From assembly GCA_900095095.1 (NCBI GenBank), contig FMBT01000325.1:284832-348831 (forward strand): a DNA stretch of 64,000 nt, written 5' to 3'. Below are positions 22,896-34,892 of the stretch, piece after piece. Source of the DNA: Fragilariopsis cylindrus CCMP1102 (Eukaryota > Bacillariophyta > Bacillariophyceae > Bacillariales > Bacillariaceae). The first letter of the stretch is position 1. Every line of letters starts with the position of its first letter. The notes below the pieces were generated by a model, which was not told the DNA's origin, made no database searches, and was given only the letters and a program-made list of their open reading frames with translations. Made by a program: the position numbers and the translations under genes.

Positions 22896-24680
22896 TGTGA
22901 CGATAACTACAAAATGCTATGGCCGCTTGTCAAATAACTTATCTACTTAACTTGGGAAATAGTTTTAATAATTTTAATAACGCGGTCTTATTAGCTCTAG
23001 TAGTTAATATGCGTAGATTTTCAATCATATTTTTCAGTAAATAGCTCAGATGAAATGAAATGTATGAAGGTTTTCATGTCACAAAAAGATATAGCCAACT
23101 TTGATTACTTGTTGAAGTTATTTCAATGCTGTATTAACAATATGGAAGATAGATTCCAGTTGAAATGTGGCATAGATTATGTGTGGTGTGATGTCCCCAC
23201 CCACAGCACATTGCCCATACAATTGAGCCCATAATATTGAGCAGATTGCCCCAAACACAAAACTGTCCAAACGATCAACTTGGAATAGATGAATGACATC
23301 AAAAAAAATGTGAGGAAAGACAAAATATCTGGGCCCACCCAGTCCACCCAGTGTCATTGATGTGGTAGTTAGTTAGTTATTGGCTTTTTGAGGGCATATT
23401 GTCATACATAAGAATCCAATTAATTAATTGACTATACTAGTTCTGTGACAGAAGGAGAAGAAGAACAGATCTACCTGCTACAATGTAGGCATTTTCTTCC
23501 TGTATTACATTTATTTGTTAACAACATCTTGACTCTCATAGAAATAAGAAGGCAATATTATAGTGTTCTACGCGTAACAAGTTGGACCAGGGTTGCACAA
23601 CAAACAGAGAAAATGGAAATTTTAAATATTATGACCTCCAACATGAGTTTATCTTATTTCTTAAAGCAACACATAGTTCAAATCCATAGGAAGAGATACT
23701 GAACAAAGGTCAGGACTCACAGATGTACTGATGGCAAATCAACAGACAGCCCTCACTGGCAAGCAGTAACAAAAACTTTTGAAACAATAAATAATGAACT
23801 AAAAAACCTTCAAACAAATAATAAAGAATGACCTACAATTAGTATGTATCTAGCTGGAAAAGAAAGTGGTAGAATCTTGAGGGATAAAAAGAAGAAGAAG
23901 CAGTAGTTTAGGTTAAATGAATTACGGCCGTATCACATGCCAAAGAAGAGATTTATTGTCGACAGCAAAGAGATCAATATTTTCTCTTCTTGCGTATCAG
24001 CAGTATCCGCCAACACTGTCCCCATCAACATCATCTAATGCAGCAACATTCTTGTGATTTTCATCCTGTACATGATCCGCTGTCACATCATACCAGCAAC
24101 TATACCATCAGCAGTATCAGCAGCATCTAATGCAGCAACATTCTCATGATTTTCATCCTGTACTGTACATAATCCGCTGTCACATCATATCAACAACTAT
24201 CATCAGCAGTATCAGCAGTATCAGCAGTGTCGCGTGATACTCCGCTCAAATAACGTCTCTATTTTATCTCCGTACAAGTATTGCTTCCATAGCATCGATA
24301 CGGACAAAATATAAAAATGATACGGCTTAAGCTTTTGTTGAGCAGGGCGAACTACACTTTATGTGAAGCAAGCACTATTTTAATCGATAGAAATCACTGT
24401 AAAATGCTGTACTTGTACATCGCCAATTAAAAAACTGTGATTCCAAAAGAATGATCGCCTATGTGTGATTGTCACACCTCTGCAATCTACTGTATCGAAA
24501 ATACAGATAGTAATAGTCTAATCATCCATCAAGCATATTCTTTCTGTCCTCTAGTTTTCAAGCAAACTACGTACTACGACAGTTCATTTCTGCCATCCTA
24601 CGGCAAACAAAAACTGTATCGATATATATAACAAACGAGAGAGTGATAGTATTCTCGTCGTTTATAAATAACAGTTGACC
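22896..24680. other. Long intergenic interval with decayed repeat-like sequence
   Basis: No intact gene. Short open frames at 23118-23357 (-) and 23445-23702 (+) have no recognised family. The segment 23940-24250 contains a 92-bp tandem duplication with coding-like periodicity on the minus strand. It may be remnants of a mobile element, but no terminal repeats or enzyme motifs are seen. Confidence 0.45.
24032..24212. repeat. Two-copy tandem repeat, 92-bp period
   Basis: CATCTAATGCAGCAACATTC begins at 24032 and again at 24124. The copies are near identical apart from small indels and both end in CAGCAGTATCAG triplets. On the minus strand each copy can be read as ADHVQDENHKNVAALD-like text, suggesting a former coding repeat. 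Confidence 0.8.
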
Positions 24681-27600
24681 ATGCAGTTCTTTCTAACAAG
24701 AGCGTTCCTTGTCGCTTTGACTTTTGGTGCTGGCTCGTCTGTAGCAAATCTCAAAAATGTTGGAGATGATGTTAATAATGATGAAGCGGAGACATTCTTC
24801 TGGAGGACTATGATTAGAAACGTCGATAGTATGCCAACGTTGGCACCGATTTCTTCGAATTCCACTACTAGCCCTACCACCACACCCGATGGTCCAACAA
24901 CTGTAGATCCAACGTCGGCTCCTGTGGGTCCGACAACCGCACCTATTATTGCGACATCGGCTCCTAGCAATGTAGTACCGAGTACTGTTGCACCTAGCAG
25001 TGGTACAACCGCCACTGCTCCTAGCACCGTTCCATTAAGCACTGCTCCATTCACTAGCACACCCACTAGCTCATCATCGTGTCAGTCTATCGGTATGTAT
25101 CGAAATATCTACAAAATAGATAAATTAATCCTTCGAAATTTGTGGAACTAACAATGAATGTAACCAATAATTTCCTTCCCTCTTTCTCCTTTATTTGTAA
25201 AGAGGCACTTGTTTGCTTACTACCCGAGTTGAGTACATTATGCGAATTAACAATCGCAGCAGGTCTGGGCGATGCCCTGAGTGATGATATATTTACGTTA
25301 TTCGCACCAACCAACGAAGCATTCGATTCGATCCCAGCAGAATTTTTGGAAGGAATTACCGATGCCGAGATTTTGAGGAACGTGCTACTATACCATGCTG
25401 TTCCCGAAATGGTATTGAGTTCAGAAGATCTTGTTTGTGGTGCTGAAGTAATGATGGCAAACAGAGATTTTACAACTACAACGTGCATTGATAATGAGAA
25501 ATATCAAATTGGATCACGTAATCCTCCTAGTGCATTACCAAAGATAGTGGCTCCAGATGGCGTTGCTTGCAACGGTATCATCCATGTCGTTGATCAAGTC
25601 ATTCTTCCTGGTGCTCTTTTTACCGACCCACCTACCACCACACCCGATGATCCTACACCGTCACCTGTTGACCCAACAACAGTAGACCCAACACCAGGTC
25701 CCACTCTTAGTAGCCCTATTAGTGATCCAACAACAGCAGATCCAACGCCGGGTCCTATTGATCCAACACCCGTACCTATTGATTCAACGTCGGCTCCTAA
25801 CAATGTAGAACCAAGTAGTGTTGTACCTAGCAGTGGTGCAACCACCACTAGTCCTACCGACTACCCCACTCTTGGTAAAACCAGCATGGCTCCATTCACT
25901 AGCACACCTACTGGCTCGTCATCGGCTCCTATTATTCCAACACCAGATCCTATTGATTCAACACCCCACCTATTGAATCGACGTTGGCTCCTAGTATTCC
26001 AACACCAGATCCTATTGATCCAACACCCGCACCTATTGAATCGACGTTGGTTCCTATTCTTCCTACACCAGATCCTATTGTTCCCATTGATCCAACACCG
26101 CACCTATTGAATCGACGTTGGTTCCTATTCTTCCTACACCAGATCCTATTGTTCCAACACCTGCCCCCGTAGATCAATGTCAATCAATTACTGAAGTTGT
26201 GTGTACTCTTCCAGAATTTGAAGTCCTCTGTGCTTTAGTTGGTGATGCTGATTTAGCTGATGTCCTAGGCAGCAATGACAAGTTTACTCTATTTGCACCT
26301 ATCAATACTGCCTTTGAATCTCTTTCCCAAGAGATTCTTGATGCAGTTGCTGGAGATGTGGAATTTTTGAAAAATGTTTTACTTTCTCACGCAGTTGCTG
26401 ATGAGGAACTATTTTCCACAGATCTTGTCTGTGATGATAAAGTAGCAATGGCTAATGGTGTTGAAACAACGACTATTTGCACTGGTGACAAGCTCTTTCA
26501 AGTTGGAGGAGGAAACACTCCAGATATTATTCCTGAGATTGTTGCACCAGATGGTGTTGCATGCAATGGTGTAATTCATGCTATTGACCATGTTATATTC
26601 CCAAGTGGAACATCACCTCCTCACCTCCTCTTGGTTCATCATACTGCACGTTCTCACCAGACGAGACCTGCTACTTAAGTGGTCGGCCAGCCTGCTGTGG
26701 GGACGATGATATGATTGTCCAATAGAGAGGCCAGCATGTGAATTAACTCCTGCTCCATGCCAATCAATTGCTGAAGTTGTATGTACTCTTCCAGAGTTTG
26801 AGGTTCTTTGTTCCTTAGTTGGTGACTCTGATTTGGCTGATGCCCTAGGCAGCAATGACAAGTTCACTCTCTTTGCACCTATCAATACTGCCTTTGAATC
26901 TCTTTCCTCAGATGTAGCTGAAAAAGCTACTAACGATATTGATTTTTTGAAAAATATTCTACTTTCACACGCAATTGCCAATGTGGAAATATATTCTACA
27001 GATCTTGTCTGTACTGAAAAGGAAGAAATGGCCAGTGGAGATGACACAACTACTATTTGCACTGACGACAAGATCTATCAAGTTGGAGCAGGAAATAATC
27101 CAACCAATTTTCCTTTGATTATTGCACCAGATGGTCTTGGATGTAATGGTGTAATTCATGCTATTGACCATGTCATACTCCCAAGTGGAGAATTACCTCC
27201 TTTAGATGACATCTTATCATCCCCTCTAACTTTCTCTGATACTCCTGATACTCCTGTAAATCCTGATATGTTTTTGGCTATGAGAGATGTTATCAATCAG
27301 TACCACACAATATTAATTGAAGATGAAAGTACTTATCAGTATAAAGCACTATCTCAAACTGCTAATCAGATTGGAGCTGAAGGCTTTTCGGAGGTACAGA
27401 TTCTCCAGTACTACGCCCTTTACGCTGTTTACTATGCTACAAACATGGTACCAAACGAAATTACTGTGAAATATCCTGAGTTAGAACTTCCAAAATGGGA
27501 AAACGAAGAAGGCTGGAACGAGAATGGTCGAGATCCGTGTGACGGATGGTTCGGAATAGAATGTGATTCCGAGGGAAGAGTGAAAAATATCGATCTATTT

Positions 27601-28576
27601 AGAAATGGACTGACCGGAAACTTCCCCAAAGAGATCGTTTTGCTTTCTTTTGACGGTCCATTTGCTAATGGATCAGGTAAACTAGAGCGCCTTGATTTGA
27701 CAGGGAATGAATGGCTATCTAACTACAACGACGGCAGTCCAGACAGTTCCTGGATGACAGATTTGGGAAGTATTGGTAAGTTTTTTATAAAGATTTTATG
27801 CAGCAGAACATATGTTTCTTTCCTTCTTGTTCTTCTAAATGCGAACTACAACTAACCTATCCTCAAATTTCTTATTGATTTCCCGAACCTTAACTATTTC
27901 AGAAACGATCAATGTAGAGGACACTAGTTTCAGTGGCTCGATCCCGCGTCTACCTGACGGCCTCGTGACCTTCGACATTTCTGGATCATTCTTTGACGAT
28001 GGTCTTAACGATGCCAACTTTGAGGGACTTGAGCGATTAAATTTCGTTGACCTTGACTACAACTTGTTCGATAGTACCATTCCATCGGTATTCGGTAGAC
28101 TTCCAAGCCTAGAATTTCTTTACGTTTCTGGTAGTTTCATCACAGGGGACCTGTCGTTCATGGAGGGAATGCCTGTGTTACGGGAGCTTTGGATTGATAA
28201 CAATCCTCTCTTGTCAGGTCCGCTTTATGATTATATTGGAGATATCTATACGTTGGAATCTTTCTCTGCTACGTTTGGTAACTTAACAGGCTCTATCCCA
28301 GAATCCTTCGGTAACCTTGAGAACATGAAGCAGATGTGGTTATATTCTAATTTACTTTCAGGATCTGTCCCACCGCAACTAGGTGCTTTGAAATCAATGG
28401 AAACCCTGCAGGTGGAAGGCAATTCATTCAGTGGAGTTATGCCTGAAGAAGTATGTGCAAATATTGGTGATTCACTTGCAGTTTTGGGAGCAGATTGTGA
28501 AGAGCTAGAATGCTCCTGTTGTACATGCTGCGGACTGGGAGAGTGCAACGAACAACCTCAACCTCCTGCTATCTAA
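24681..28576 (+). CDS. Secreted mosaic protein: Pro/Thr/Ser-rich, three FAS1 (fasciclin) domains, LRR domain
   Basis: Exons 24681..25092, 25203..27775 and 27903..28576. A signal peptide (MQFFLTRAFLVALTFGAGSS) is followed by a mucin-like Thr/Pro/Ser region. FAS1 domain 1 (25203-25620) has FTLFAPTNEAF and LLYHAVPE. A second Pro-rich linker of DPIDPTPAPIEST-type repeats (25620-26180) follows. FAS1 domains 2 and 3 (about 26180-26600 and 26760-27190) each have FTLFAPINTAFESLS and LLSHA. After a spacer comes an LRR domain starting with a capping motif (DPCDGWFGIECD), then repeats such as LTGNFPKEI, FSGSIPRLP and LTGSIPESFGNL, ending in a Cys-rich tail. FAS1 and LRR domains mediate adhesion to matrix or partner proteins, so a cell-surface role is likely. 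Frame breaks near 25967, 26100, 26625 and 26705 each need one added base; the second and third FAS1 domains look like a recent internal duplication. Confidence 0.85.
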
Positions 28577-28726
28577 TTTCCTACCACGCAGCCAGCTTCA
28601 CTGTATACCGAGGTTGTAACCGAACATGGAATTGCTGTGTCCGCGACCTAAAGACACTACTGTACGAAAGAAATCGGCAATGCTATACTTAGTAGGTGTG
28701 AGTTGATAATTGCTGGCTCGTTTGCA

Positions 28727-28772
28727 TCCAATCCAATCGAATCAAATCGAATCCAATCGAATCCAATCCATC
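28727..28772. repeat. Pentanucleotide tract (CCAAT/CGAAT)n
   Basis: Irregular repeats of ATCCA and ATCGA over about 45 bp. Confidence 0.8.
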
Positions 28773-29078
28773 ATCTATCAGGAACTCCACCATGAAATAG
28801 GCAGGCTTAACTGACACAACTCACAATGAATAACGAGCAACTATAATAGTAGTAAACTCATCATCAATGCAATCTATGATCAACATACAAATTCTAGTTG
28901 TCGTTTACATATTATACGTATATCCAATCCAAACGTTGTTTGTAACAACTAGTTAATAAATATTAAATAAACAAATAGCTCATAATTTTAAAAAACTTTA
29001 GAAAACGAGACTTCATTTTATACAAAGATATAAATTATTAATTGATACATAGTCACAATAATTCCCTCTTCTAGGACA

Positions 29079-29101
29079 CACACACACACACACACACACG
29101 G
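29079..29101. repeat. (CA)n microsatellite
   Basis: About ten CA units in intergenic DNA. Confidence 0.85.
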
Positions 29102-29580
29102 ACACACACCAAACTTGTCAAAAGCTCATGTCGGTAGACTAGTATTCTTGATTCTAGCGCTAGTTTCGTCCACTATTATCTTATCTTTGACGTCATTTTC
29201 TATTCCTCCTTGAAAGAACGCTACAATGTTATTTCTAGCTAGTTTTTTACGAAAAACTCGATACTTTTTTCTAGTATATATTTTTCATCATTTTTCTCGC
29301 GCGATATTTTTCTCGCGGTAGAAAAACCTCGTACTAAATTATCGTAGCACGCGGCAAAAGGTCAAAAGGGGACTGCCACATTAAAAAACATTGAACGCAT
29401 AAATAACGCATACAATCATTTTTGCACGCACGAGACAATTACAATTACCTCAAACTTAACGTCAGTCTCTAGCTCTACAAAGCTTACAGCGTTTACGAAT
29501 ACACAATCACATCACAGTACTGTAGCACTAACGAATAAACTTGAAAGGTATAATTTATTCGCACGAACTAATAGATTAAT

Positions 29581-30870
29581 ATGTATCATAGCCGACGAAG
29601 TACCCGGAGAGATGCAACTCCAACACATGCGACGAATGCTGGTCGTACAACACGAGGTCGTCGGACCAACAAATCGCGACGAAATGATAGTGGTGATCCA
29701 AATGCTGCACGGGTCCGGGCTTCGATTGAACATGAACCTGTCGGTCACTGGATTAAGGTGATGCGACCACCGGGTTCTCAAACATTTCTAGTGGAAAAAT
29801 GGGTTAGACCATCCGAGTTAACTCCAACGGAAAAATTAATCTACGATGCACAGCAAAGAGAGAAAGAGGAGGAACGAAATCAAAGACTGGAACGGGAACA
29901 AAAACAGGAGCAACAGGAACAGGAACAACAGCAGCGAGAACTGGAGCAGCAGCAGCAGCAGCGAGAACAAGAAAAAGAGAAAGAAAGACTACAAAACATG
30001 GCAACACTTGAAAGCGCACTGGCCCGCCAGACAAAGGATGAAAAGAAAAATGTAGAATTTATTAAAACGGAGGAACAAGAAAAAGAAGGCAGCGATGATA
30101 CGACCACAGCAATTCCAGTGATGGCGGATTCAAATACTTCTGTAATGATAATAACAGATGCAGCAACTTCAACAATCTCTCAAGCGACGGAGACGACTTC
30201 AGTCACAGTGGCTGATAAAACGAAAAATGTAGACACCGGAACTGGTGAAGTTGAATCAATATCGTCATCGGCACCGACACCGGCACCGGCACTATTATCA
30301 ACATCAACACAACCACCAGCAGAACCAGAACGACCGGTAGGAACTGTAGGAGAAAATGGAACAAAATTATCTCTATTGTCGAATACAACCTTGCCAGCTT
30401 CTTCGACGACGATACAAACGAATAACACGTCTGAGCAGCAACCATCCGAGGTTACGACAGCTCCATCTCCGTCATTGGAAGAACCGACAAAAGACGACTC
30501 ATCTTCAACAATGCCGATAGATTCAATGACAGTGTCCACACAAATGCAGTGCAAGAGCAACAACCATCCGAAGCTACGGAAATTCCATTTCCGCCATTGG
30601 AAGAATCGAAAAAAGATGACTCATCCTCAACAATGCCGACAGATTCAATGACAGTATCCACACAAATGCAAGAGGAGCAACCATCCGAAGCTACGAAAGC
30701 TCTATCTCCGTCATTGGAAAAATCGAAAAAAGATGACTCTTCCTCCAACAATGCCGACAGATTCCATGACAGTATCCACACAAATGCAAGAGCAGCAACC
30801 ATCCGAAGCTACGGAAGAAGCTATATCTCCGTCATTGGAACCGGTTGCGAAGAAATTACGAATCGAATAA
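29581..30870 (+). CDS. Probable nuclear protein with BCL7-like N-terminal motif, Glu/Gln coiled coil and 39-residue tandem repeats
   Basis: Starts MYHSRRSTRRDATPTHA with a basic Arg-rich region, then a compact conserved-looking block (GHWIKVMRPPG, QTFLVEKWVRP) that resembles the WxKxWVxVGxxxLRIxKWVP core of BCL7 proteins, SWI/SNF subunits. The likeness is weak. Residues about 90-140 are a charged Glu/Gln coiled coil. From 30433 a unit of about 39 residues (QQPSEATEIPFPPLEESKK.. to DSMTVSTQMQ) is repeated four times with a period near 120 nt. The protein ends PVAKKLRIE, a good monopartite nuclear localisation signal. Two frame changes lie in the repeats: near 30550, and near 30740 where one extra C is present relative to other units. 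All units agree in sequence only if these are corrected. Confidence 0.65.
30433..30860 (+). repeat. Four tandem coding repeats, about 120-bp period
   Basis: Units begin near 30433, 30555, 30672 and 30790 at the GAGCAGCAACCATCCGA-type sequence and encode a Ser/Thr/Glu-rich 39-residue unit of the gene above. Confidence 0.85.
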
Positions 30871-31261
30871 TTACGTAATAAGCGGACAATAAAAAAAGGT
30901 GTTTCGAAGATGACGGTGATGATGACAACGACTAGATGTATAAAATCACCATTTATTAGGTAAATTGTGTTGTTGATATATCCCAATGCAGACAAATATT
31001 TCTCTCTCCTATTGTTTTATTATTATGATAAGCATAAGCAAGCCTTTCATTTTAACATAACGGGGAAAAAAGAAAACGGGCATAGTATTTACAAATCAAA
31101 AATAATTATTTAAGCAGAAGTATATTATAGTTACAACATCATAGTAACTTTCCCTCATTTTCATGTGGAGTATAGAGTTGTGAACTAAGAAAAGGCCCCA
31201 CATGAAAAAGAAATGGGGAAAATGAAACAGTATCTCTAACACAAATGCTGTGTTATGATAT
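30871..31261. other. Convergent 3' interval
   Basis: 3' flanks of two convergent genes; nothing else seen. Confidence 0.5.
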
Positions 31262-32795
31262 CTAGCTCACTTCTTCCCATCTCCATGTCATTTTTGCCAT
31301 AGCACCTGTTGTGTTGGATACTCCAATCGGGGGAGGTGACGACATGGAATAAAATATAGTTTCACATACCAGCACCCTATTTTTTTCTCCTTCTTCCTCG
31401 AGGTTGTTATCGTGATGATGATGTTCGCCTTCTTCTTCCAGTAATAGATATCGATTCATTTCTATCCATTCGATAGGGTTATCTTCGTCGCTGTTGCTGT
31501 CGCCGTTGTCTTTGTCGATATTGCTAGCAATGGATTTTCGCGATAAAGTTGTATGAACCGTGCCATTATTTTGCCAGTATGCCTCAACCAGTATCGGATC
31601 ACCGTATGGATCCTTTAAACGATTAACATAAGGTCGGTAGTTGGTTTGTAATTTTTCCCGTCAACCCAGTCGCATTTATAGTACCACTGCTTCTACTACT
31701 GATCTCACTACTTATTCTACTACTTGTCATAATAGTACGATTCCAAATCTTTGACGATAACGGATGGACGTCGACGAATTCCATGACAAGACCACCATCT
31801 AATTGTTTCACAGCCAATTCTTGTCGAGATACGATAGAAGACGATGTAAGGAGTTGTCGTATCCAATATGTAATAGTATCGGAGCAACATGCTTTTAAAA
31901 ATGAGTCATAATCGTTAAGGTCTGACGTCGTTATCGTCGTCGTAGCGGGTCGCCATCGTCCCGTCAAGTTTATCAGAGGATTGCCTATTTGAACGATCTT
32001 TGGTCGTCAATAGATGAAGATTGCGACGACGACGATGAGGATGATGACACGGTCGGAGATAATCCGGAATGAGTTGTACTCTCGTCATTGTCGTCGTCAT
32101 CGTCGTCGTCATCATCTGATTGTTTTGTTGTGACTTTGTTCTTTGTTGGACGAGTTCTGCTATCAATGGCGGTAAAGCAATATGATCATTATTTCTAAAA
32201 TTCGCGGAAGTTAAAAATAGTTTGATTTTGTTGCTGCTATACTGCTGTTGTTGATGACATCGGTTATCGTCGAGGACGATGACAGCTTGATCAATGCTTG
32301 TCGTTGTCGCTTTCTTCGTCGATATCGTTTTTGTTTGTGAACTTGTGGATCATGTGGGGATATTGTTGTCTTCGGCTCCCATGTCCAGCAATAATTGAGC
32401 TCCTTTTTGCAGTCATCAAATAATTCGTCGTCGTCGTCATCGTCGTCGTCGTAAGTTCTCGTGATGATCGAAGGCACAGTGTGGTTGCTATTGCTCCTCT
32501 TCCTACTACGAAGAAGTGTCTTGAGATATAACTGACTCCGAGGGTTCAATGAGTGGAGACACAACAAAGAAGGTAAAACTGAAACAGTAGCGTTACCATC
32601 ATCATCTTTATCGCCAATATTAATTTCAACGTCACTGTTAGTGAAGGTACTACTACTACTACAGGTACTAGTAAGAACAGGATGAGCTACAACAGCAGAA
32701 GTGGCTCTAGTAGCAGCAGAACCTACTGTGGCAGGGTCTGCAAAAATCAATGGCAGCAATAACGGCGAGAAGCCGATATACCAGCTGGATATCAT
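31262..32795 (-). CDS. Secreted lipocalin-like protein, diatom type, frame broken
   Basis: An ATG at 32795 starts a signal peptide (MISSWYIGFSPLLLPLIFA). A long Asp/Ser/Thr-rich, basic linker follows, then a small beta-barrel-like domain: INLTGRWRP, DLNDYDSFLKACC, VSRQELAVKQLDGGLVMEFVD, KIWNRTI, then NYRPYVNRLKDPYGDPILVE, AYWQNNGTVHTTLSR and finally LVCETIFYS..MTWRWEEVS. The pattern GRW..DYD.(F/Y)L..QE....GG...E.V....WNRT matches uncharacterised lipocalin/FABP-like proteins I associate with diatom genomes; ligand unknown. Breaks near 32212 (T5 where T6 is needed to avoid a stop), near 32040 in a CGA/CGT repeat area and near 31650 (A5) must be corrected to join the pieces. The gene is divergent from the next, 327 bp apart. 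Confidence 0.6.
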
Positions 32796-33122
32796 GGCTA
32801 TTTGTGTTGGTAGACTTTGATACACACAACGTATATAAATAATACTGTAGGCAATATAATACAGTACAGCTCTATAGTGTACGGTACAGTAGGCAAAAGT
32901 TTAAAGAAGACAAAAAATAATAAATCGAAAATGTTCCGAAATCCGAAAAGTACTTTCTTTGTACAGGATCCACGACTGACTCGCTCGGTCTGTATGCATG
33001 TCCTTAAAATAGCATCATGATCAATTCGTAATAATGTAAGTAGAACTGCTATTACGGAAAGTACAGTAGCGAAACATACACAGTATTATAGTATATAGTA
33101 AAATATAATATACAGTATAATA
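32796..33122. other. Divergent promoter interval rich in TACTGTA/TACAGTA
   Basis: Contains ATACTGTAGG (32843), TACAGTACAG (32861), GGTACAGTAG (32884), TACAGTAG (33062) and ATACAGTATAA (33111), an unusual local density of the motif family noted in the findings. Confidence 0.5.
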
Positions 33123-34892
33123 ATGGCAACATCAGAACTCCACGGCTTGGCCGCAAACATTCGAACTGCGTCTGAATCGGAAGTTTTCGATTTGGGAAAT
33201 TTGCCTGCAACTACAATCTCGCAGGTTATCGAGGATGCCTTTTCTCAAGAATTCGACTTAGGTCAATCAGACGAAAGTATGATTCGAATCACGTTAGTTG
33301 TAGGAGCAGGTAAAGCAAATCGATCGAAATACGACCCATCGGCCTTGAAACTTGTCACCACTGCATTGAACGCAGCTGGATATAGCAATGATAGTGCAGC
33401 TTCATGTATTTTTGAATGTGCTGGATTCTATAAATTTCAACACGATACTGGCAAAAATCTAAAGACAGTGGTAGTATTTCCTAAAATCAGCACATCTTCT
33501 ACGAATGCTTCGAAAGGAGGTGACGCGTCAACGCCGTATTCTTCCTTGCTACCTCCCGATTCATTAGAATACAAAATCGCGGTATCGACGATACCTCTAT
33601 TCACAAACATGCTCAAAGCAAAATTTCCCTCGTGGTCGCAAAAGCGATCACTTTTAATGTTAGTCGATACAGAATTGATAGAACCACTTGACGAATTTGA
33701 TGCGTCGTTGATGAAGGGTGGACTTTTATCTCCCGACCAAAATAAATTCTACGAACAATGCATCTCCTTATCCGAAAAGAAAGGCCTGATCAAGGACGCA
33801 ATGAGTCAACAGGTTAACGATGAAAAATTAACGGCATCTGAGGTCGAATTTTTGTTGGAGCAAGTGACCGTTCGTGTCGACGAATTGCATTTACAAAAAC
33901 AGAAGAATATACCCATAGCACTACAAGAACGACAGGCTATATTAAGGCGCATCGCGAAAAATCCTCTTCCACTATCTCCGTTAAAGCATCAGGCCACCTT
34001 AGGGAAATTGTGGAAGCAGGCGGCGCCCTTAATGTATCTAAGTAATACCGGTGCAAAACTTCTATCGCCATCCGAGACAAAAAAGGCTGGTCACCTCCAA
34101 GATATATTGAATGAAATCAGTGATCTTGAACAATCGAGTAGAGGACTATTGGAAGATGACGAAAGCTACGAGGAGCGGATTCAAACATATCGAAGGGAGA
34201 TGCAACAAAGATATGGTAAAGCTGCTGGTAATCAGAAGAAGAGTCGTGGAGCAGGAGGCGGTGGTGCTTCGTCTTCGAACGTCAAAAATAGCACAGGCAA
34301 GTCGACCATCACAGATACCAACAAATTTCATACCCCACATACAGGAGGAAGAATGGGCTGGGAGTCCGCGAAAGACAAGAAAAAGAAAAAAAGTGGGCAG
34401 AACAAGGGTGGAGACATTTTCAGTGCCATGATGGCTGATTCTGACTCTGATGAATCTGACGACGACGAGGAAGATGATGACGACAATCCAGATGATACCT
34501 CAGACGTAGAGACGAGTTCGACTGGAATAACTTCCACTAAAAACTTAAAAGTTGGCAACAGTGGTAAGACTACTACCAATGCTTCATCAAAGAAAAAGAA
34601 AAATCGGAATAAGAAAAAGAAGAATAAAAATAACGACGATGCGTTCCTCGATGCCGCAGTTGCTGCTAACGTGAAAGCGGCAAAAGAAGCAGCAGAAGTT
34701 AAGAATAAAACTTCAACATCAAACGCCAAAGTAGAGGATACAATAGATGATGGTAGCTCAAATGTTATCGCGCTAACTTTGTCAGTTATAACGGAATACA
34801 TCATTCCAATGATTTTGGCCGTCTTGACGTGGTTCGTGACAACTTTGTTAGGAAACAATAAAAGCAAAAATAAAAAGAAGAAAAAGGCATAA
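33123..34892 (+). CDS. Unknown 589-residue Lys-rich protein with C-terminal membrane anchor
   Basis: A single intact exon. The N-terminal 330 residues look globular, with conserved-looking segments (MIRITLVVGAGKANRSKYD, CIFECAGFYKFQHDTGKNLK, TVVVFPKI). Residues about 335-375 are helical (LQDILNEISDLEQSSRGL, ESYEERIQTYRREMQQRYG). A disordered region rich in Lys, Asp and Ser with several KKKK runs follows, then a hydrophobic helix at about 545-576 (IIPMILAVLTWFVTTLL) and a lysine-rich end. That pattern suggests a tail-anchored membrane protein facing the cytosol. I do not recognise the family. The many A-runs are all in frame, in contrast to nearby genes. Confidence 0.75.
   Translation: MATSELHGLAANIRTASESEVFDLGNLPATTISQVIEDAFSQEFDLGQSDESMIRITLVVGAGKANRSKYDPSALKLVTTALNAAGYSNDSAASCIFECAGFYKFQHDTGKNLKTVVVFPKISTSSTNASKGGDASTPYSSLLPPDSLEYKIAVSTIPLFTNMLKAKFPSWSQKRSLLMLVDTELIEPLDEFDASLMKGGLLSPDQNKFYEQCISLSEKKGLIKDAMSQQVNDEKLTASEVEFLLEQVTVRVDELHLQKQKNIPIALQERQAILRRIAKNPLPLSPLKHQATLGKLWKQAAPLMYLSNTGAKLLSPSETKKAGHLQDILNEISDLEQSSRGLLEDDESYEERIQTYRREMQQRYGKAAGNQKKSRGAGGGGASSSNVKNSTGKSTITDTNKFHTPHTGGRMGWESAKDKKKKKSGQNKGGDIFSAMMADSDSDESDDDEEDDDDNPDDTSDVETSSTGITSTKNLKVGNSGKTTTNASSKKKKNRNKKKKNKNNDDAFLDAAVAANVKAAKEAAEVKNKTSTSNAKVEDTIDDGSSNVIALTLSVITEYIIPMILAVLTWFVTTLLGNNKSKNKKKKKA

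Larger units (their letters stand above)
28577..29580. other. Intergenic interval with microsatellites
   Basis: Holds an AATCC/AATCG pentamer tract at 28727-28772 and a CA tract near 29079. No gene seen. Confidence 0.55.

Noticed and set aside
24032-24250. CRISPR-like or satellite array
   Set aside because: Only two copies, no spacers, and a eukaryotic nuclear context.
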